DNA of 64,000 nucleotides from Dicaeum eximium. Taxonomy: Eukaryota > Chordata > Aves > Passeriformes > Dicaeidae. Of the stretch, positions 1-12,300 are shown in pieces; position 1 is the stretch's first letter, and the number at the start of each line of letters is the position of its first letter. Both the position numbers and the translations under genes were made by a program. The stretch is from the NCBI GenBank assembly GCA_013396995.1, contig VWZP01001605.1:163692-227691 (forward strand). Reading direction: 5' to 3'. The notes under the pieces are model-generated. The model searched no databases, had not been told where the DNA came from, and saw only the letters and a list, made by a program, of their open reading frames with translations.

Positions 1-135
1 TGTGTTTTGCCTTTAGTGTAAGAAGAATATTAATGACACACTGATGTTTTGGTTGTTGCTAAGTAATATTTATCCTAAACCCATGATTTTTTTCATTTCC
101 AATGTTCTGCCAGTGGGCAGGTACGTTAGAAGCAC
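1..135 (+). mobile_element. LTR fragment, same family as 23590-24132
   Basis: Positions 15-130 align by eye with 23650-23760: both share the order GACACACTGATGTTT/AACACACTGATGTTT, GTTGTTGCT, CCTAA and GCTCTGCCAGTG or its near variant. The element is cut by the window edge and fades after about 135. Same orientation as the later copy. It is an old endogenous retrovirus LTR with no coding part. Confidence 0.65.
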
Positions 136-1939
136 AAACCAGGGCGTCAACTGAAGGAGCTCTGGTCCCAGGCTCATGCAGTGCCCCAGGCAAGGCCATG
201 GCATGGCACATGTGGAGCAAAGGCTGGAACAGGCAAGCACCAGGGAATGGAAATTCACCTGACTCTGTCCCTCCATCTGCCTCCACCATGGAAAAGTCTC
301 TGGTCACCTCTGTGCAGTGAAACCCGCATGGAGGTAGACTTCAATAGGAGGGGAAGAGGACGGAGTAGGGAAAGATTTAAACAGGTTTTCCCAAGGTTTG
401 GCTGAAATGTCTGAGTGATTGCACTGTCTGGGAGGTGAGGGAACACTGAGGACCTTCTCAGAGAGGAAGGTGCAGGCACAGTAGGAAGGGCAGCCTGGTC
501 AAGGTCAGAGACCTTGGAGACAGAGAAAGGGGAGCAGGTGGAGGAACAGAACTGGGAGGGTACATGGGACAGCCCACAGGCTGTGTCCCTGAACTCCTGC
601 CATGGCTCTTTCTTCCACTGACTACCTCCTGTCCTAAATTTCTCAAAGGAAGAGCTCAATTCCCACATGTTTAGGGCACAGGTGACCACAAAGCTGTGTT
701 ACTTTGGCTCAGGAAAAGGCTCTCTCATTACCCCTGCTCCCCTTGCATGTTACTTTCCTCCCAGGGGCTGATAGAGCTGCAAATGTTTCCTCCTCAAAAA
801 TGAAAGGAAGAAGCCATGAACAGACCAAGCCTCAAAGGGAAATAATAAACAAACCCATGACAGGATCCCCTCTTTGATAAAATGCTGGGAACATTTTACG
901 AAAGCTCTTCAGAGAAATGTGGCTGGCTGCTAGCCTGGAGCAAGAGCTCTCAGATTCCTTGTGCTCCCGAATTCACAGCTTGCTTTATCGGGGCTGGTCC
1001 TTCCCCCCTGCCTCCATCACTCACAAGTATAAATGGTGTTGGGCAGGGGGGACTCTGCTTGGATCGAGGTGGGAAGAGAGCAGAGGGAAAAGCACCAAAG
1101 GGGAGGAAGAGTGCCTTGATAAAAGAGAGGAACTGGAGAAAACCTGGAAGACCAATTGATCTAAGAGACACCAAAATGCAGAAGAGGCACATAAAAGGGC
1201 TGAGTGGAGAAAAGGTCATGGGAAGGAAAAATACCAAGACACGTAACCAAAATGATTGAATAGCAAATGCTGTGCACAGGCTGTCTCCTTTGGTGCACGA
1301 CATTATCATCTTCAGCGTGCACCTTCTCCCTGCCTGCCCAGGGGCAGGGTGGTGCTGCTCTCTCTCTCTCACTCTCTCTCTCCACTTTAAAGACACTCAA
1401 AGGCCTGTGCCCAGACCAGCAAAGGGTCTCAGGCGTGGGAAAGCTCTGCGTCGCCACTCCTTGCTTCCAGACACCTGGCATGAATACTGCAGGAAACACA
1501 CAAGTGCCCTATGGCACAAACAGGGAGATCCACCCTTCCCAAAACCAGTTCCCATCTCCTGAGACCAAGGGCAGCCCTTGAGATTTTCCATCCTGTGTTA
1601 TTATTCCCTTGGTTATACATACAAAACATTTTTTTTTCTCTGGTGCAACAGTTCAGGAGAGACCCAAGAACCCTGGTTAATGGTTTCATTCTGGCCATTC
1701 TCATGGAGCATGAAATTCAAGGTTTAAAAGTCGCTGAACTGAAATCAAGCAGAACTGTTGCTGCCATCACTCCTTCAGAGTCATGGTCTGTCTTGCTTTG
1801 CTGCTTTTTGTCACCAGGATTTTCCTGCTAGTAATCCCAGTCCCAAAAGCAGGGAGGGTGGAAGACCACATTACCCACACCTTGCACAGCAGGCAGTAAG
1901 AATCACACAGCCCTTCACAGCCCCACTTAGCCTATGAAT
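136..1939. other. Intergenic, no gene seen
   Basis: AQP3-distal flank between the edge LTR fragment and the first CR1 tail. Apart from the (TC)n run at 1357-1382 nothing was recognised. Open frames up to 148 codons on both strands overlap one another and have no protein-like features. Confidence 0.7.
1357..1382 (+). repeat. (TC)n microsatellite
   Basis: About 12 CT dinucleotides with one interruption (TCA). Confidence 0.85.
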
Positions 1940-2135
1940 CTCAGAAGGACTGGTACAAAAGTCAGCTTCTTCTACCCAGGGATCCTGGTTGTGGAGTCTT
2001 CCTCATTGCAGTTATTCCAGAACCATCTGGACACAATCCTGTGCAGTGGGCTGTAGGATATCCCTGCTTGAGCAGAGATGTTGGACCAGATGACCCAGCC
2101 AGTGGTTCCTTCCACCTTTACTCATCTTGGACTCT
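1940..2135 (+). mobile_element. CR1 LINE 3' end
   Basis: Shows the CR1 3' pattern in order: a TTGTGGAGTCTTCCTC block, CATCTGGACACAATCCTGTGCA, CTGCTTGAGCAGAGATGTTGGACCAGATGACC, and GTTCCTTCCACC. CR1 is the dominant LINE of birds. The copy is 5' truncated and diverged. Confidence 0.75.
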
Positions 2136-5100
2136 GATCCTTCAAATGTACTGGAGCAGCAGCATTGCTGCTCCTAGAGTTCAGGGATTGCTAGGATTTA
2201 TTGGATTGTAACTCTTCTGTGGACCTGTATGTCTGTCTTCCTTCCCAGAGGAAGTTTTTCAGCATGGCTTTTCCTCTCCTATCATCGTCTTTCCTCCTGG
2301 AAGGCCAATAGAGCTGTAAATATTTCCTGAGTAAGCACAAGGTAAAGGAAAGGACTCAGACAGGCAACTATTTGCCTGGAGATTACCTAAAGCAATGCAG
2401 CAAGAAAGGGAAAGCGAAGTTAAAGGGCAACAGAAACTCTTCCCTTCTGCGCTGGGCGGAGTTCAGAGGTTCCAAGAGAGCCCAGAAGGTTTAAGTGAAA
2501 ATGTAATTGTTTCAGGGTCCGAGCTGGCACCAGTCAAACCACAAAATACAGCTATTACAAGCTGTCCCTGTGACTCACACCTGAGAGGCGAGTGTTATCC
2601 AGATATTACCCTTTAGCATTAGTGCTCTGGGCTTGTGGCTCCTGGCCAGGGAAAGGGTACAGTCTTAAAAAGAGCCTGTCATGTGAAATGGCATGTTTGT
2701 GTGACTGACACCTGAGTGTGCTCAGTTCAGATAGGACAAGGACACCAGTATATCTTTCTGACTCAAACTACATTTCTTTTAGCTCCAGTATCTCAGGCTG
2801 AGCCTTAGCTGCTATGTCTGGCAGGGAACACCGACGTGGGACCATTTACCACTGAAAGCAGCCAGAAACCTCACATCTGGGGTATTCCCTGACAGGTTCT
2901 TCAGGAAGGTGTTCTTGTACTCCCAAATACAATTTAAAACAGTTGAAGATCTCCTGGGACAAGCTAAACCTGCCTGGCAGGAAAGTTGTCTTCTGGCGAG
3001 AAAATTAGAAAAAAAGAAGTATTAATTATGAGACAACATCAGTGTTTCTCCTTGGGATAGTGAATGAGATTGCCCCTCCCCATATAAACCAACAAACTCC
3101 TCTCAGTTACTATCTAAATGCAGTGCAAATACAGCTCCCCAAGAGAGCTGGTTTCAGTGAACCAAACCAAACCAAGAATGTTTGGAAGCCAAAAAGACAC
3201 CTCATCCATGTGGTTTTTGCTGCTCCCCGTTGAAGCATTCCTAAAGAGGGTAGGGAGGTGTAAGTAGCTGTTGTTGGTGACTGGGTGCAGGGGCATGCAG
3301 ACCTTTTCATCTGCTCCCTATACACTCCTGTGCCTCTGTGGAAATGGGTGCACCACCACAAAGGCAGTGGAACTGTGGAGATTTGTTGAACTTCTGCCTC
3401 TGCCCAGGCCATAGTTTCCAGGGGGGAATTCCACTCCAGTTCAGTGATGTCCAGGACTTGACCCAGTTGCACACACGTGGGACTCTCAAAGCTATCTGCA
3501 TGGGGTTTGGATGTGTGACCTGGGGCCTGCAGGAGATCTCAGCCCCTCTGGAGGGGCAGCTAGAGCCAGGCAGGATGACCCAGGCCATCTCAAATGGTTC
3601 CTGACCCCTGCACATAGGCATCTGAGTTCAACCCATAGTCAGCAGTCAATGAAGAAATTCAGTTCTCCTTTCCAGGTGGTCTCAGGGGAAGTTCCTGTTG
3701 TTACTTGCCAGCAGAGCCGTGGGCTTCCAGACTTCTCTCAGCTGCTCTTTGTCCCTCTTGCACTGTGCTTGTCTCATGCAGCAGAGCTCAGATAGCTTCT
3801 GCACTTGCACCCTCTGATGGGTTTTTGAACACTCTTACACAGTCATCCTTACACCCTCAGGTGCCCAGAGACACCACAAAAATCTTCTCAGTGTTCTGCC
3901 ATTCTTGTCTGGAGTCTGGAGACACCATCGTCTCTCTCCTCTGTCTGGAAGGACAGCTATCATCCCAGTATCAGCAATGTTCATCCCTGTGGCATGTTTC
4001 TTAAGCTCAGCTGTTCATCAGGGAAGGCACAGGGCTGGGCTGCAGCGCCTGATGTCTGCTCAGCACTTCACAGACTGTGAAGGCAACAGACGCAGAGACA
4101 GCTCTGGCAATGTGTCACTTTGTGGCCCTGCTGCTCAGAGATAGAGGAGACTCTCTTATCTCATGTTTCCACCAGGGACAGAGTGATGAATTTAAAGAGC
4201 TAGTGGTGTTCCAGACACTGAGAGGCGGGTAAATGCAAAATGTCCCAAATTAGATGAGAGTAGATCCTGCCCACAGATACAGCTACCCTATATAGCTGCC
4301 CTGTACACAGTACTTTTCAAGGAGCAAAAGGGTTTTTAGGATGAAAAGACCTGACCAGAGCCCCAACTATCTCTCTATCCCACTCTATTCTTGGGCATTA
4401 CAGGATTCAGGGACGTTTTCCCCCCTGAAGGTGGTTAAATGGAAGCACAATAGAAGTTCTAATGTCTAGAGAGTTATATTTGAGTCTCACATCTTATATC
4501 CAGATTGTAGATTTTTAGGCCTCTCCAGCGTAACACATGATGGAGACCAAGTCATATCCCAACACCCAAGCAGCTGTTGTGGGAATGCATGGCACTGGCA
4601 GCTGGGCAGCCAGGGGCAGCAGGTGAGATGTTCTTTGCAGTCCTGGAGGCAGGAGGAAGGTCTCATCCCAAAGCGCAGGCCCTTGGGCCAGGGTGATTAC
4701 CTTCCTTCAAAGGGAGTCTGTTCCTTCTAATGCCACCAGCTGCAAAGCCAGGTGTCACACAGCCATGCAGGTCCTGTGAGCCAGCTAGTCTGGGCCAGAC
4801 TCATGGACTGAGATGCAGATGAGCTGTGTCACTGCTTCAATTGAAAAATTTTATGCAAGCAAGAAAAAGAAGTCAAAGACACTTTCATTTGAGATGAAGC
4901 GTAGAGGAGTGATTGACATTTTAGAAAAACTTTCTCAGATCCCAAAAGGTTTCATTCAGCTGGCTCCTGGCCAGCAGCAGAAATTAATTGAATGCAAGTG
5001 GATACCCTGGGGAGGAGGGAGAGCAGGAGATGTAGTAAATGGAAACTGGGCAAATTCCCTGAAAAGGGCTAAGGCAATCAGTGATCCTGCAACCAACAAA

Positions 5101-5689
5101 ACCACCATGTCAGGCAGCTTATTTCTTATATTTTCAGAGGTGTATCCTGGTTAGAAATCTTTAGCCTGAGAGCACGTTCTCCTTGTTGTCTTCCTCCCAT
5201 TTACTTATTTTCTCTTCTTCACCAAGGTGTAGGTCATAGGGAGAAGGGAAGACAGCAAGCAGATGATCTGTCAATGTTCATCTGCTTTGGGTACATGTGG
5301 AAACCTGCCCTGGTACAGCCCCACCAGGTCTGCCTGGAGGTGTTCAGCAAATGCAACCAGCTCTTGCATCCCCAGCACCCACCACTGCCAAATGGAGAGC
5401 TGAAACTCAGTTTGAGATGGAAGGGCTGCAGAAAGGGAGACTGCTTTTCTGCCATCCACACTGCAGTGCCAAGCAGCCTTTTTTTCATGCTCCCACAAGG
5501 TGAAACAGAGCAGGGTTTGAAAGAAATCAGTGCTGCTGCTGCCATTTTACAGATGGAATAGAGCAAACAGATGTGGAAGAGATTCCCAAGATACACCAAA
5601 AATGTCAAAGCACCTGCAGTGCTTGACACTTCCTTTTTAGATCAGTCAAGAATCTAGGGGAATTGAATACATGACCACTTTCATATTGC
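2136..5689. other. Intergenic, no gene seen
   Basis: No recognisable repeat or exon. A 113-codon plus frame (4813-5154) is lysine-rich and unlike any family I know. The short CCATTTTACAGATGGAATAG at 5543-5562 hints at a further MIR scrap. Confidence 0.65.
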
Positions 5690-6010
5690 ATTTTAAATTT
5701 CATAGGTTTTAAGGTCAGAAGGGATAAATCCTGTCAACTTGACCTCTGTAATGGAGAGGTCTGGGAATTTCCTCCAGCAAGGCTTGCAGTTTGCAGTTTA
5801 ACTGAAAGAACTTTTTGCAAGAGAGTCAGTCCTAATTTGAAAACCTCACACAATAGAGAATTCACAACACCTTTTAGCATTTTGTTCCAGAAACAAATTA
5901 CTCTCCCTGTCAAGAATGAATAGTTTAAATTGCAGATTTATTTCTTCCTACAAAGCATATTTCAATAGCTTGACAGCAGTTCATCTGACCTAAAACCCGG
6001 ATTACTATAT
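5690..6010 (-). mobile_element. Ancient CR1-type LINE fragment
   Basis: Read on the plus strand it follows the reverse of a CR1 3' end seen in turtles, crocodiles and birds: CATAGGTTTTAAGGTCAGAAGGGA, TTGACCTC, CTAATTTGAAAACCTCA, GAGAATTCACAACACCTTTTAGCA, TTGTTCCAG and ATTACTCTCCCTGTCAAGAAT. Divergence is high, suggesting an insertion older than birds. Confidence 0.65.
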
Positions 6011-6089
6011 TTGGCCAGATGAGTCTTACCTCTCCAGTGAGGCACTACAGTGTGATTCATTGCCTTTGAAATTTAGGTATGGATTTAAG

Positions 6090-6109
6090 AAAAAAAAAAA
6101 AAAAAAAAA
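6090..6109 (+). repeat. 20-base poly(A) run
   Basis: An uninterrupted run of 20 A. No gene-derived sequence was recognised upstream, so a processed retrocopy cannot be claimed. Confidence 0.85.
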
Positions 6110-7749
6110 GAGTTTGGATTTGCATGGGTCTGCCAGGTGAATAACACCCAGAAGATCTCTCAAGGCAGCTAAATTGAAAACAAGAAGAATAACATCGTGC
6201 AGCAATTTAGGGGTGCTTGCTGCCAGGGAAAACACCTTCCCCTTCCCACAGTTTAATAACACTTCTGGAGCTCTTGAAACGTGGTGTATCAAACTGTGCT
6301 GTGCAGTGCCCTCCTTACATGGCTGGCAAAGAGCAAAGGCTGAATCGTGTCTCCTATGGACCAGACCTTTCTGGGGGCTGTGCTCTCCACAGCTCCCCAT
6401 CCACTGATGGCAGGCAATGCTTGCCCGTTTTCTCATGTTGGTGGATCTACTCAGCAGTGCTTGGTGCTTCTCCAACAGCAAAGCCAAAGCTTAACACAGT
6501 GGTTAAAACAGAAAATTTAACCTGAAACTCATATGATATTTTATTGCTATTTTAATAAAGGTAATAACACACATCATTGAGGCATAACTGAGGCAGAGAT
6601 ATAGTAAAAGTTGTTTACTACATGCCAGGCAAAAGCAAGAGTAATCTGCTTTTGTAATAATTAGTAATGTAATGTAAGTAATAGCAATAGTAAGTAATGT
6701 AACAACAACAACAAAAACCACAAAGAAACACAGGGGGAAAAAAGAAAAAAAAAACAAAACAGAACCCACACTACACTTTGAATCAAAAGTCTTAAGATCT
6801 ATAGCAAGAACTTCCATGTATTGATCAAGACAGTTGAAGATACAAAGTGGTGGAAGAGTAGAAAAAGAGACAGTCCTGAAGGGAAGTGGAAGGGAAATGA
6901 GAATTGAATTCTGCAGCTGTGTTAGCTGATCACAGCAATATATAGAGGCTGCTACATAGAGTTTGAGGGATGAACTTTCATGTTAGAAATGAAAAAAACA
7001 ATGTACTGTCTGCACATAGTGCAAATCAAACAAACCTGGGAAACTGTTTTTTCCAAAAGCCACTTGATTCCTAGCTGGTGAATTGCAGGAAACCACATTC
7101 ATCCAGACCTCACTGAATTCTTCAGTATGGCCTCATGTGGGAAGTGAGGAGTTATTTTAAGGCAGCACAATTAATACTGGAAAAATACAACAGCACACAC
7201 ACTAGCCAAAGATCAACAATAATTTTATTTATAGATAAGTTGCTTGTCTAATTCTGTGAGCACTGTGTTCAGGTCTCTTGTACTTTTCCTCGCCTGGCAT
7301 AGCTACAGAAAACAAAAGTTGACTCATGTAATATGCTAGATGAGACTGGATGAAGGCAGAGTAGGATTGCACATTCAGATCTATGTTAAGTGAAAGAAGA
7401 GTAAGGGAATTTAAATTGTACAAAGGGTGAAGGACAAATACCCAGTGGTTCTTTTGGCTTAAAAATGAGATGCTTGACAGCAGGACAATCTCACCCCCAG
7501 CCCATACCTGTACTGGTCACTGTACTGAGCACAGCTACTCCATCTCCTCCACATGCCTCAAAAATCACACCTCAAAAGGGAAAGGAATAAAACACAAGTG
7601 GAGCATGTAGGTGTTCTGCCTGAAAGGGTTAATTCCCCTTTGCTCAGGCTGAAGAGGAAAAGGGCTTGAGGAAGCTATTGCTATAGATGACTTCCTTTTC
7701 ATGGTGAAGTTTGCTGACAGCCGCTTAAAAATACAACCAACACTAGGAT
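6110..7749. other. Intergenic, A/T-rich, no gene seen
   Basis: Lies between the poly(A) run and the likely AQP3 transcript end. Holds AAC-rich low-complexity DNA at 6698-6760 and the alternative AATAAA at 7229-7224. No aquaporin-like exon was found, so AQP7, the neighbour expected on this side in mammals, is not in the window. Confidence 0.65.
7224..7229 (-). terminator. Alternative distal polyadenylation signal
   Basis: A second AATAAA on the minus strand about 540 nt beyond the first. It could serve a longer AQP3 3' UTR or be a chance hexamer in A/T-rich sequence. Confidence 0.2.
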
Positions 7750-7771
7750 TTTACACTGTGGGTATTGACGT

Positions 7772-7777
7772 TTTATT
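7772..7777 (-). terminator. AQP3: Candidate AQP3 polyadenylation signal
   Basis: A canonical AATAAA hexamer on the minus strand, the first one found after the AQP3 stop. Cleavage would be expected about 15-25 nt further on, near 7750. Assignment rests on position only. Confidence 0.45.
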
Positions 7778-8774
7778 TTTTTAAAAAGGAAAAAAAAAGA
7801 ATACATCCTTTTAGTGACTGGAAATGTGTACAAAGATACATTTTTCAATTAATTCATGCATTAAAGAAATAGGTTTTGAAGGAGTTTCTCTAATGCATGG
7901 GACTTACAAATTCTTTCACAATCAACAATGCTTTCTTTCAAATAGTTTGTAATAATATGGCATTGGGAGAGCCAGAGATCCCCTGAGATGCCAGTACTGC
8001 TAGTACAGGAGGTGCCTGACCTCAGTCCCTCAGCCATGAGTACCAGGGATATCCCAGTTATTCTGCAAGGTAGAAAAGGAGGTGCTCCAAAAACCACAAT
8101 GCCATAATCCAAGACCATCCCAGGAAAACCCAAAATTATCTCAAAGCTGACAGAGAATCAGCAGTTCCCATACATCTCTAAATTAACTCATCCCAACCTT
8201 GGTATTTAGTAACAGCTTTAAGGAGTATATTTATATATAAATCTACTAAAACAAAACAAAAAAACAACCCAACAACACCACTGTAAAATTTACGTGAACA
8301 CACGCAACTTAAGCAACACTGTGTTTCCATTGGACCTTGGCTATTAGCTGCTTGCAGTTTATATACAAAGCTGATTAATTATAAGACTGCTTCTGGAAGC
8401 CAAGCTTTCTGTCTAGGCTAGCCCTGGTGAGAATAAGGATTTCCTACACACGATCTTCTAGGAGTTGGCAATGCTAAAATTTTTGATTGTAACACCAGGG
8501 TGTACTTGTTTGTAAACATTTTGTCTTACTATTAAATGAAAATCCAATGCATTCTTACCCTCTGCACTGATATTATGGATCAGCTGGCTGATACAATATC
8601 TACGAATTCATAAGAGATTTAAAAGTTTGGCTACTAAAAAATCCTCTAGACTAATTAATTCCTGGTGTCAAGGTACTGACTTTAGAGCAACATCAAGCAG
8701 AATTTGATCCACAGAATCACAGGCAAATTTCCTCCAGGATGTAGGAGTTTCCAATCCATACCAGCAAAACAATT

Positions 8775-8905
8775 TAAGTTTTGCATGATCCCCATTCTAC
8801 AGATTGGAACACAGGTTTGAAGGGAAGCAGTTTGCCAAGGTCACAGGCAATGTCAGCAACATAGCTCAAAAGAGCTTCAGATTCCTGAACTCCTGATTTG
8901 TGTTG
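8775..8905 (-). mobile_element. MIR-type SINE relic in AQP3 3' UTR
   Basis: The plus strand reads CCCCATTCTACAGATTGGAACACAGG, then TTGCCAAGGTCACAGGC and GATTCCTGAACTCC, which is the MIR core pattern in reverse. MIR elements are old CORE-SINEs kept at low numbers in birds. It is in the same sense as the AQP3 transcript. Confidence 0.6.
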
Positions 8906-9167
8906 GACAACAATGCCCACTTCTCTCCTGACTCCTACAGTCCTCAATCCCCTTCTATTAGGAAAAGATTACATGATACTGTATTTGGAGGAAGGCTCAC
9001 AGGGAAATGCCAAAAACAAATGTGTCAGGGATATACAGAAAAGAAAAAAAAATTACTAGACAGGTAAAAAACTCTTCCTGTTGTTCTTGAAGCTCTTCTT
9101 AACTTCTCCCTTTTGCCAGCTGCAGTCCTGAGTAATGAATACCTGCCAGATCTGGGTGGCAGCTTCC

Positions 9168-9342
9168 TCAGACCCTCTCCTTGTGCTTGACGTTAGCCAG
9201 CTTGACTGTCTCCTGCTCGGAGGCAGGTGGAGAAGGCTCATCGTGGCACCCAATCGTCAGCTGATAGACAATCACCCCCGCAACCGCCCCAAGGAACGGA
9301 GCCACAACTGGAACCCACCACCAGTGCGACGGCTTGCCAACC
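9168..9342 (-). CDS. AQP3: AQP3 coding exon 6 (C-terminal)
   Basis: Encodes the last base of codon 237 to residue 294, then TGA at 9170-9168. It holds helix 6 (HWWWVPVVAPFLGAVAGVIVYQL) and the cytoplasmic tail, which ends in VKLANVKHKERV. Human AQP3 ends VKLAHVKHKEQI, which identifies the paralogue. A TTTTCCAG acceptor precedes it. Confidence 0.97.
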
Positions 9343-12300
9343 CTGGAAAACAAAAAGAAAGTACACAAGGTAAGAACTGCGGCCTAAGCATCGGAATATT
9401 TGCGCTTGGATCTGGAGCAATGCAGGATCTGACCCTCTGCAGCCATCACCACCCAACTGCACAAGACAATAGCACCTGCACGTCTGCAGGGCTTCCGAGG
9501 CAGGCATTGCCACACACACACACACAGACACTTTAACTCCCAGTGACAAGCAATTCAGAACAGCCACCTTCAGGACTTCGAAGACTGTCTCTCCACCAAG
9601 AAAGGAGAGAAGCATTTGTTGTGCCTAGACTAGGCACCTTCAATTCCCTCCCCCTACTTGCAGGAAAGCAACCCTTGATAACATGGCTCTCTTAATTGTC
9701 TCCAAAAATAACAAACACTTCTTATTTTCTACCATTAAAAAATCATGATGTGCTCATGTTCAAGGTGCAACTGAAATTGTCATGGATGTTCCTAGATTTC
9801 CTCTTTGATAGCAAAGTTATATCATCTACTGTCACCACTGCAAGCTGCCCAGCTTCCATGATTTCTTAAGAAGTCAAAAAGCAGACAGTGTCTTTTAGCA
9901 ACATTTAGACAATCCAAAGATACCTCATGGATGCCAAGGCTCTTTATCATGCCAGAGCCACCATCTATTTGGATTCATAATTTATTTCCCCTTGATGCAC
10001 AAGGTTTTCATCATGAAGCACTTACCGGAACACTTCAGTGCCCCATCCAGCAATGGCTGTGAAGAGACGAGGCCCAAAGTCCCTGGCAGGGTTGACAGCA
10101 TAGCCAGAGTTGAAGCCCATGGAGGTTCCAATAACCAGGACAACAAAACCAACTGTGAAAGCCTCTAGCCCGGTGGGGACGGGATTGTTGTAGGGATCAA
10201 CGATAGCCAAGACACAAACAATCAGGGAGGCAGTGCCAATGAACTGGAGAGGGATGGGGAAGGAAAAAACAAGAATTTAATCCAGGTTAGTCTTCTAACC
10301 AAGTTATTTAACTCCTCTGGGATGTAATTCCCTTAAAAGGAAGAGGTGCACCAAGTCATCTCATGACACTATCAGACCACAGCAGCCATGGGAATAAGAG
10401 AGTGAAGCATGCTCCTCTCTTGAGATTATGGCAGCCCAGAATCTCAATCAAACTTGCACCTTTTTCCCTACCCCCAGAAGAGTTATGAATAGCTGCTTAG
10501 GCAGCCAGAAAAGCTGGAAACATCCTCCTAAACCTCCTTCCCACATGGCATGGCTGGGTAGAAGCTGTCCCTTTTGTCGTTGATGGCAACTTTAGGAGAC
10601 AGTCACATTCAACTGCAACCACCACCCCATACCCAGCTGACCTCTGGATTGTGCCACAGCCACAGTAGTAGACAGAGTGAGGAAGAGTTATAATTCCTCA
10701 CACTAGGGCCCTTCAGGGACTATGACAAATGGCATTCTTTTCTCTGGTGTGCTGACCAGTGTTGTAACACTTGTTAATGCCTTGCACAAGCCTTCAGGCT
10801 GTAAGGTCTTTTCTGGCCCTGCTCTTCCTATGGGCTAGTGAGACACCTGTGTCAGCTCCAAAAAACCTTTCTGGATATCTTATCTTTAAATTGTGATTCA
10901 TTTTCTAACTAAAGGTGAGGCCCAGAACCACCATTTTCAAATGCACTTTTACCCTCTTACCTGGTCAAAGAAGCCATTCACAACATTCAGATGCTCAGAT
11001 GGATAGGTGGCAAAAATACCAGCAGTGGCATTCTTTCCTACAACAGTGAGCTGGTTATTGTCAAAAGCCCAGATAGCATCTAGAGGTAGGGAAGGAGAAA
11101 AAAAAAATCATTTGCTTTAGAACAAACACTTATTTGGAAAACTTAGAGCATCATCCACCACAGATTTTTACCAGTCAGGCTCAGAGGCAGATGCATTAGT
11201 CCCTGTCCCTAGCAATTATTTGCCAGGCATCAAGAAAGAGTCAAAAAGCAAACACTAAGGTGACTCCAACTCTCTCCCAAAGGTAACCAAATGCCTGTGG
11301 TATCAGTCTTTGTGTGAAGACATGACACAGTGATATGGATCAGCAAACAGGATTTGAGCTGTTCTTTCACTTTTCTTAGTTACAAGTCCCAAGGTTATCT
11401 TTAGAGCTGCCAGCGCCTTGCCTGCCACTGTGTAGAAGCTGAATAACTAACTTAGGATTGTCTATCTTTCCTTCATGGTGAGTGGAGATGAAACCAGACA
11501 CCTCTGACTGTACCTTTTCATGGGTTAGGTAGCTAAAATGGCGTTAAATCCCTTCTGGAGACGAGGCCTCAATCCACCAGCTGGAAAGGTAATTGGTGTT
11601 CAGCTGTAGCCGTGATGTTTACTGAGAGGAAGGTAGGTCTCCTTGCCTCTTCCTAAAGTGAAAAGCAGTTCCAGCTAGTGCTAGGGTGGCAGCTATCTCC
11701 TCCAGCTGGACATAACAGTGACCCAGATGCTCCACCCAGCTACAGGGAACATCACTCCTATTGTCAGAAACAATCAGAAGGCAAAGTCTGAGTCCAAATG
11801 CCACACTTGATATTAGAGGAAGAGCAAGGGCCAGCCTAAAAATTCAGCCCTTTCCTACTGAAGATCTCCCTTTTGATGATGAAAAGCACACAGGGGAAAC
11901 AGAGGCACGAGGAACTGGATTTGTAGGGTGCTTTCCAAGGTATGGAATCACTCTGATAAAAGCAGCAAGATCTGCTAGAAGTCACATTATCTGGAGGCTA
12001 ACACAAGTCTATGCATTAGACATCATATGAAGACTTCGTTTTTTAAGCCAAGAATGAGAAAAAGGTTCTGGAATAGTGAACAGATATAAAACCTCCATCG
12101 CTGCTAGTGTTTTATTGACTTTTCTGGAAGACCAGTAGATACAAAAGGGGCCATCCACAGGTCCAGTGCTCATTACTCAAGGAGAAAGACTTGCACTTTG
12201 ACAGTGCTGGTTGGTCTTCAGATTGCTTTGAGGAGGCCTGAACCCATCATCATGAGAATGGGAAAGCCATCCCAGAAACACAGTAAGGAGGTTTCTTGGA

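Larger units (their letters stand above)
7750..9167 (-). other. AQP3: Probable AQP3 3' UTR
   Basis: The sequence after the AQP3 stop runs to a canonical AATAAA (minus strand) at 7777-7772, suggesting a 3' UTR of about 1.4 kb. No other open frame of note is present. It contains a MIR-type SINE relic at about 8775-8905 lying in the same sense as the transcript. The end point is inferred; a second AATAAA at 7229-7224 could give a longer form. Confidence 0.45.

Noticed and set aside
1..7749. AQP7 or another aquaporin downstream of AQP3
   Set aside because: No NPA motif, no HWWWVP-like segment and no other aquaporin signature was found on either strand.
11761..12030. 89-codon plus-strand frame in AQP3 intron 3
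   Set aside because: It is antisense to the gene, overlaps a MIR-like scrap and lacks any known domain.
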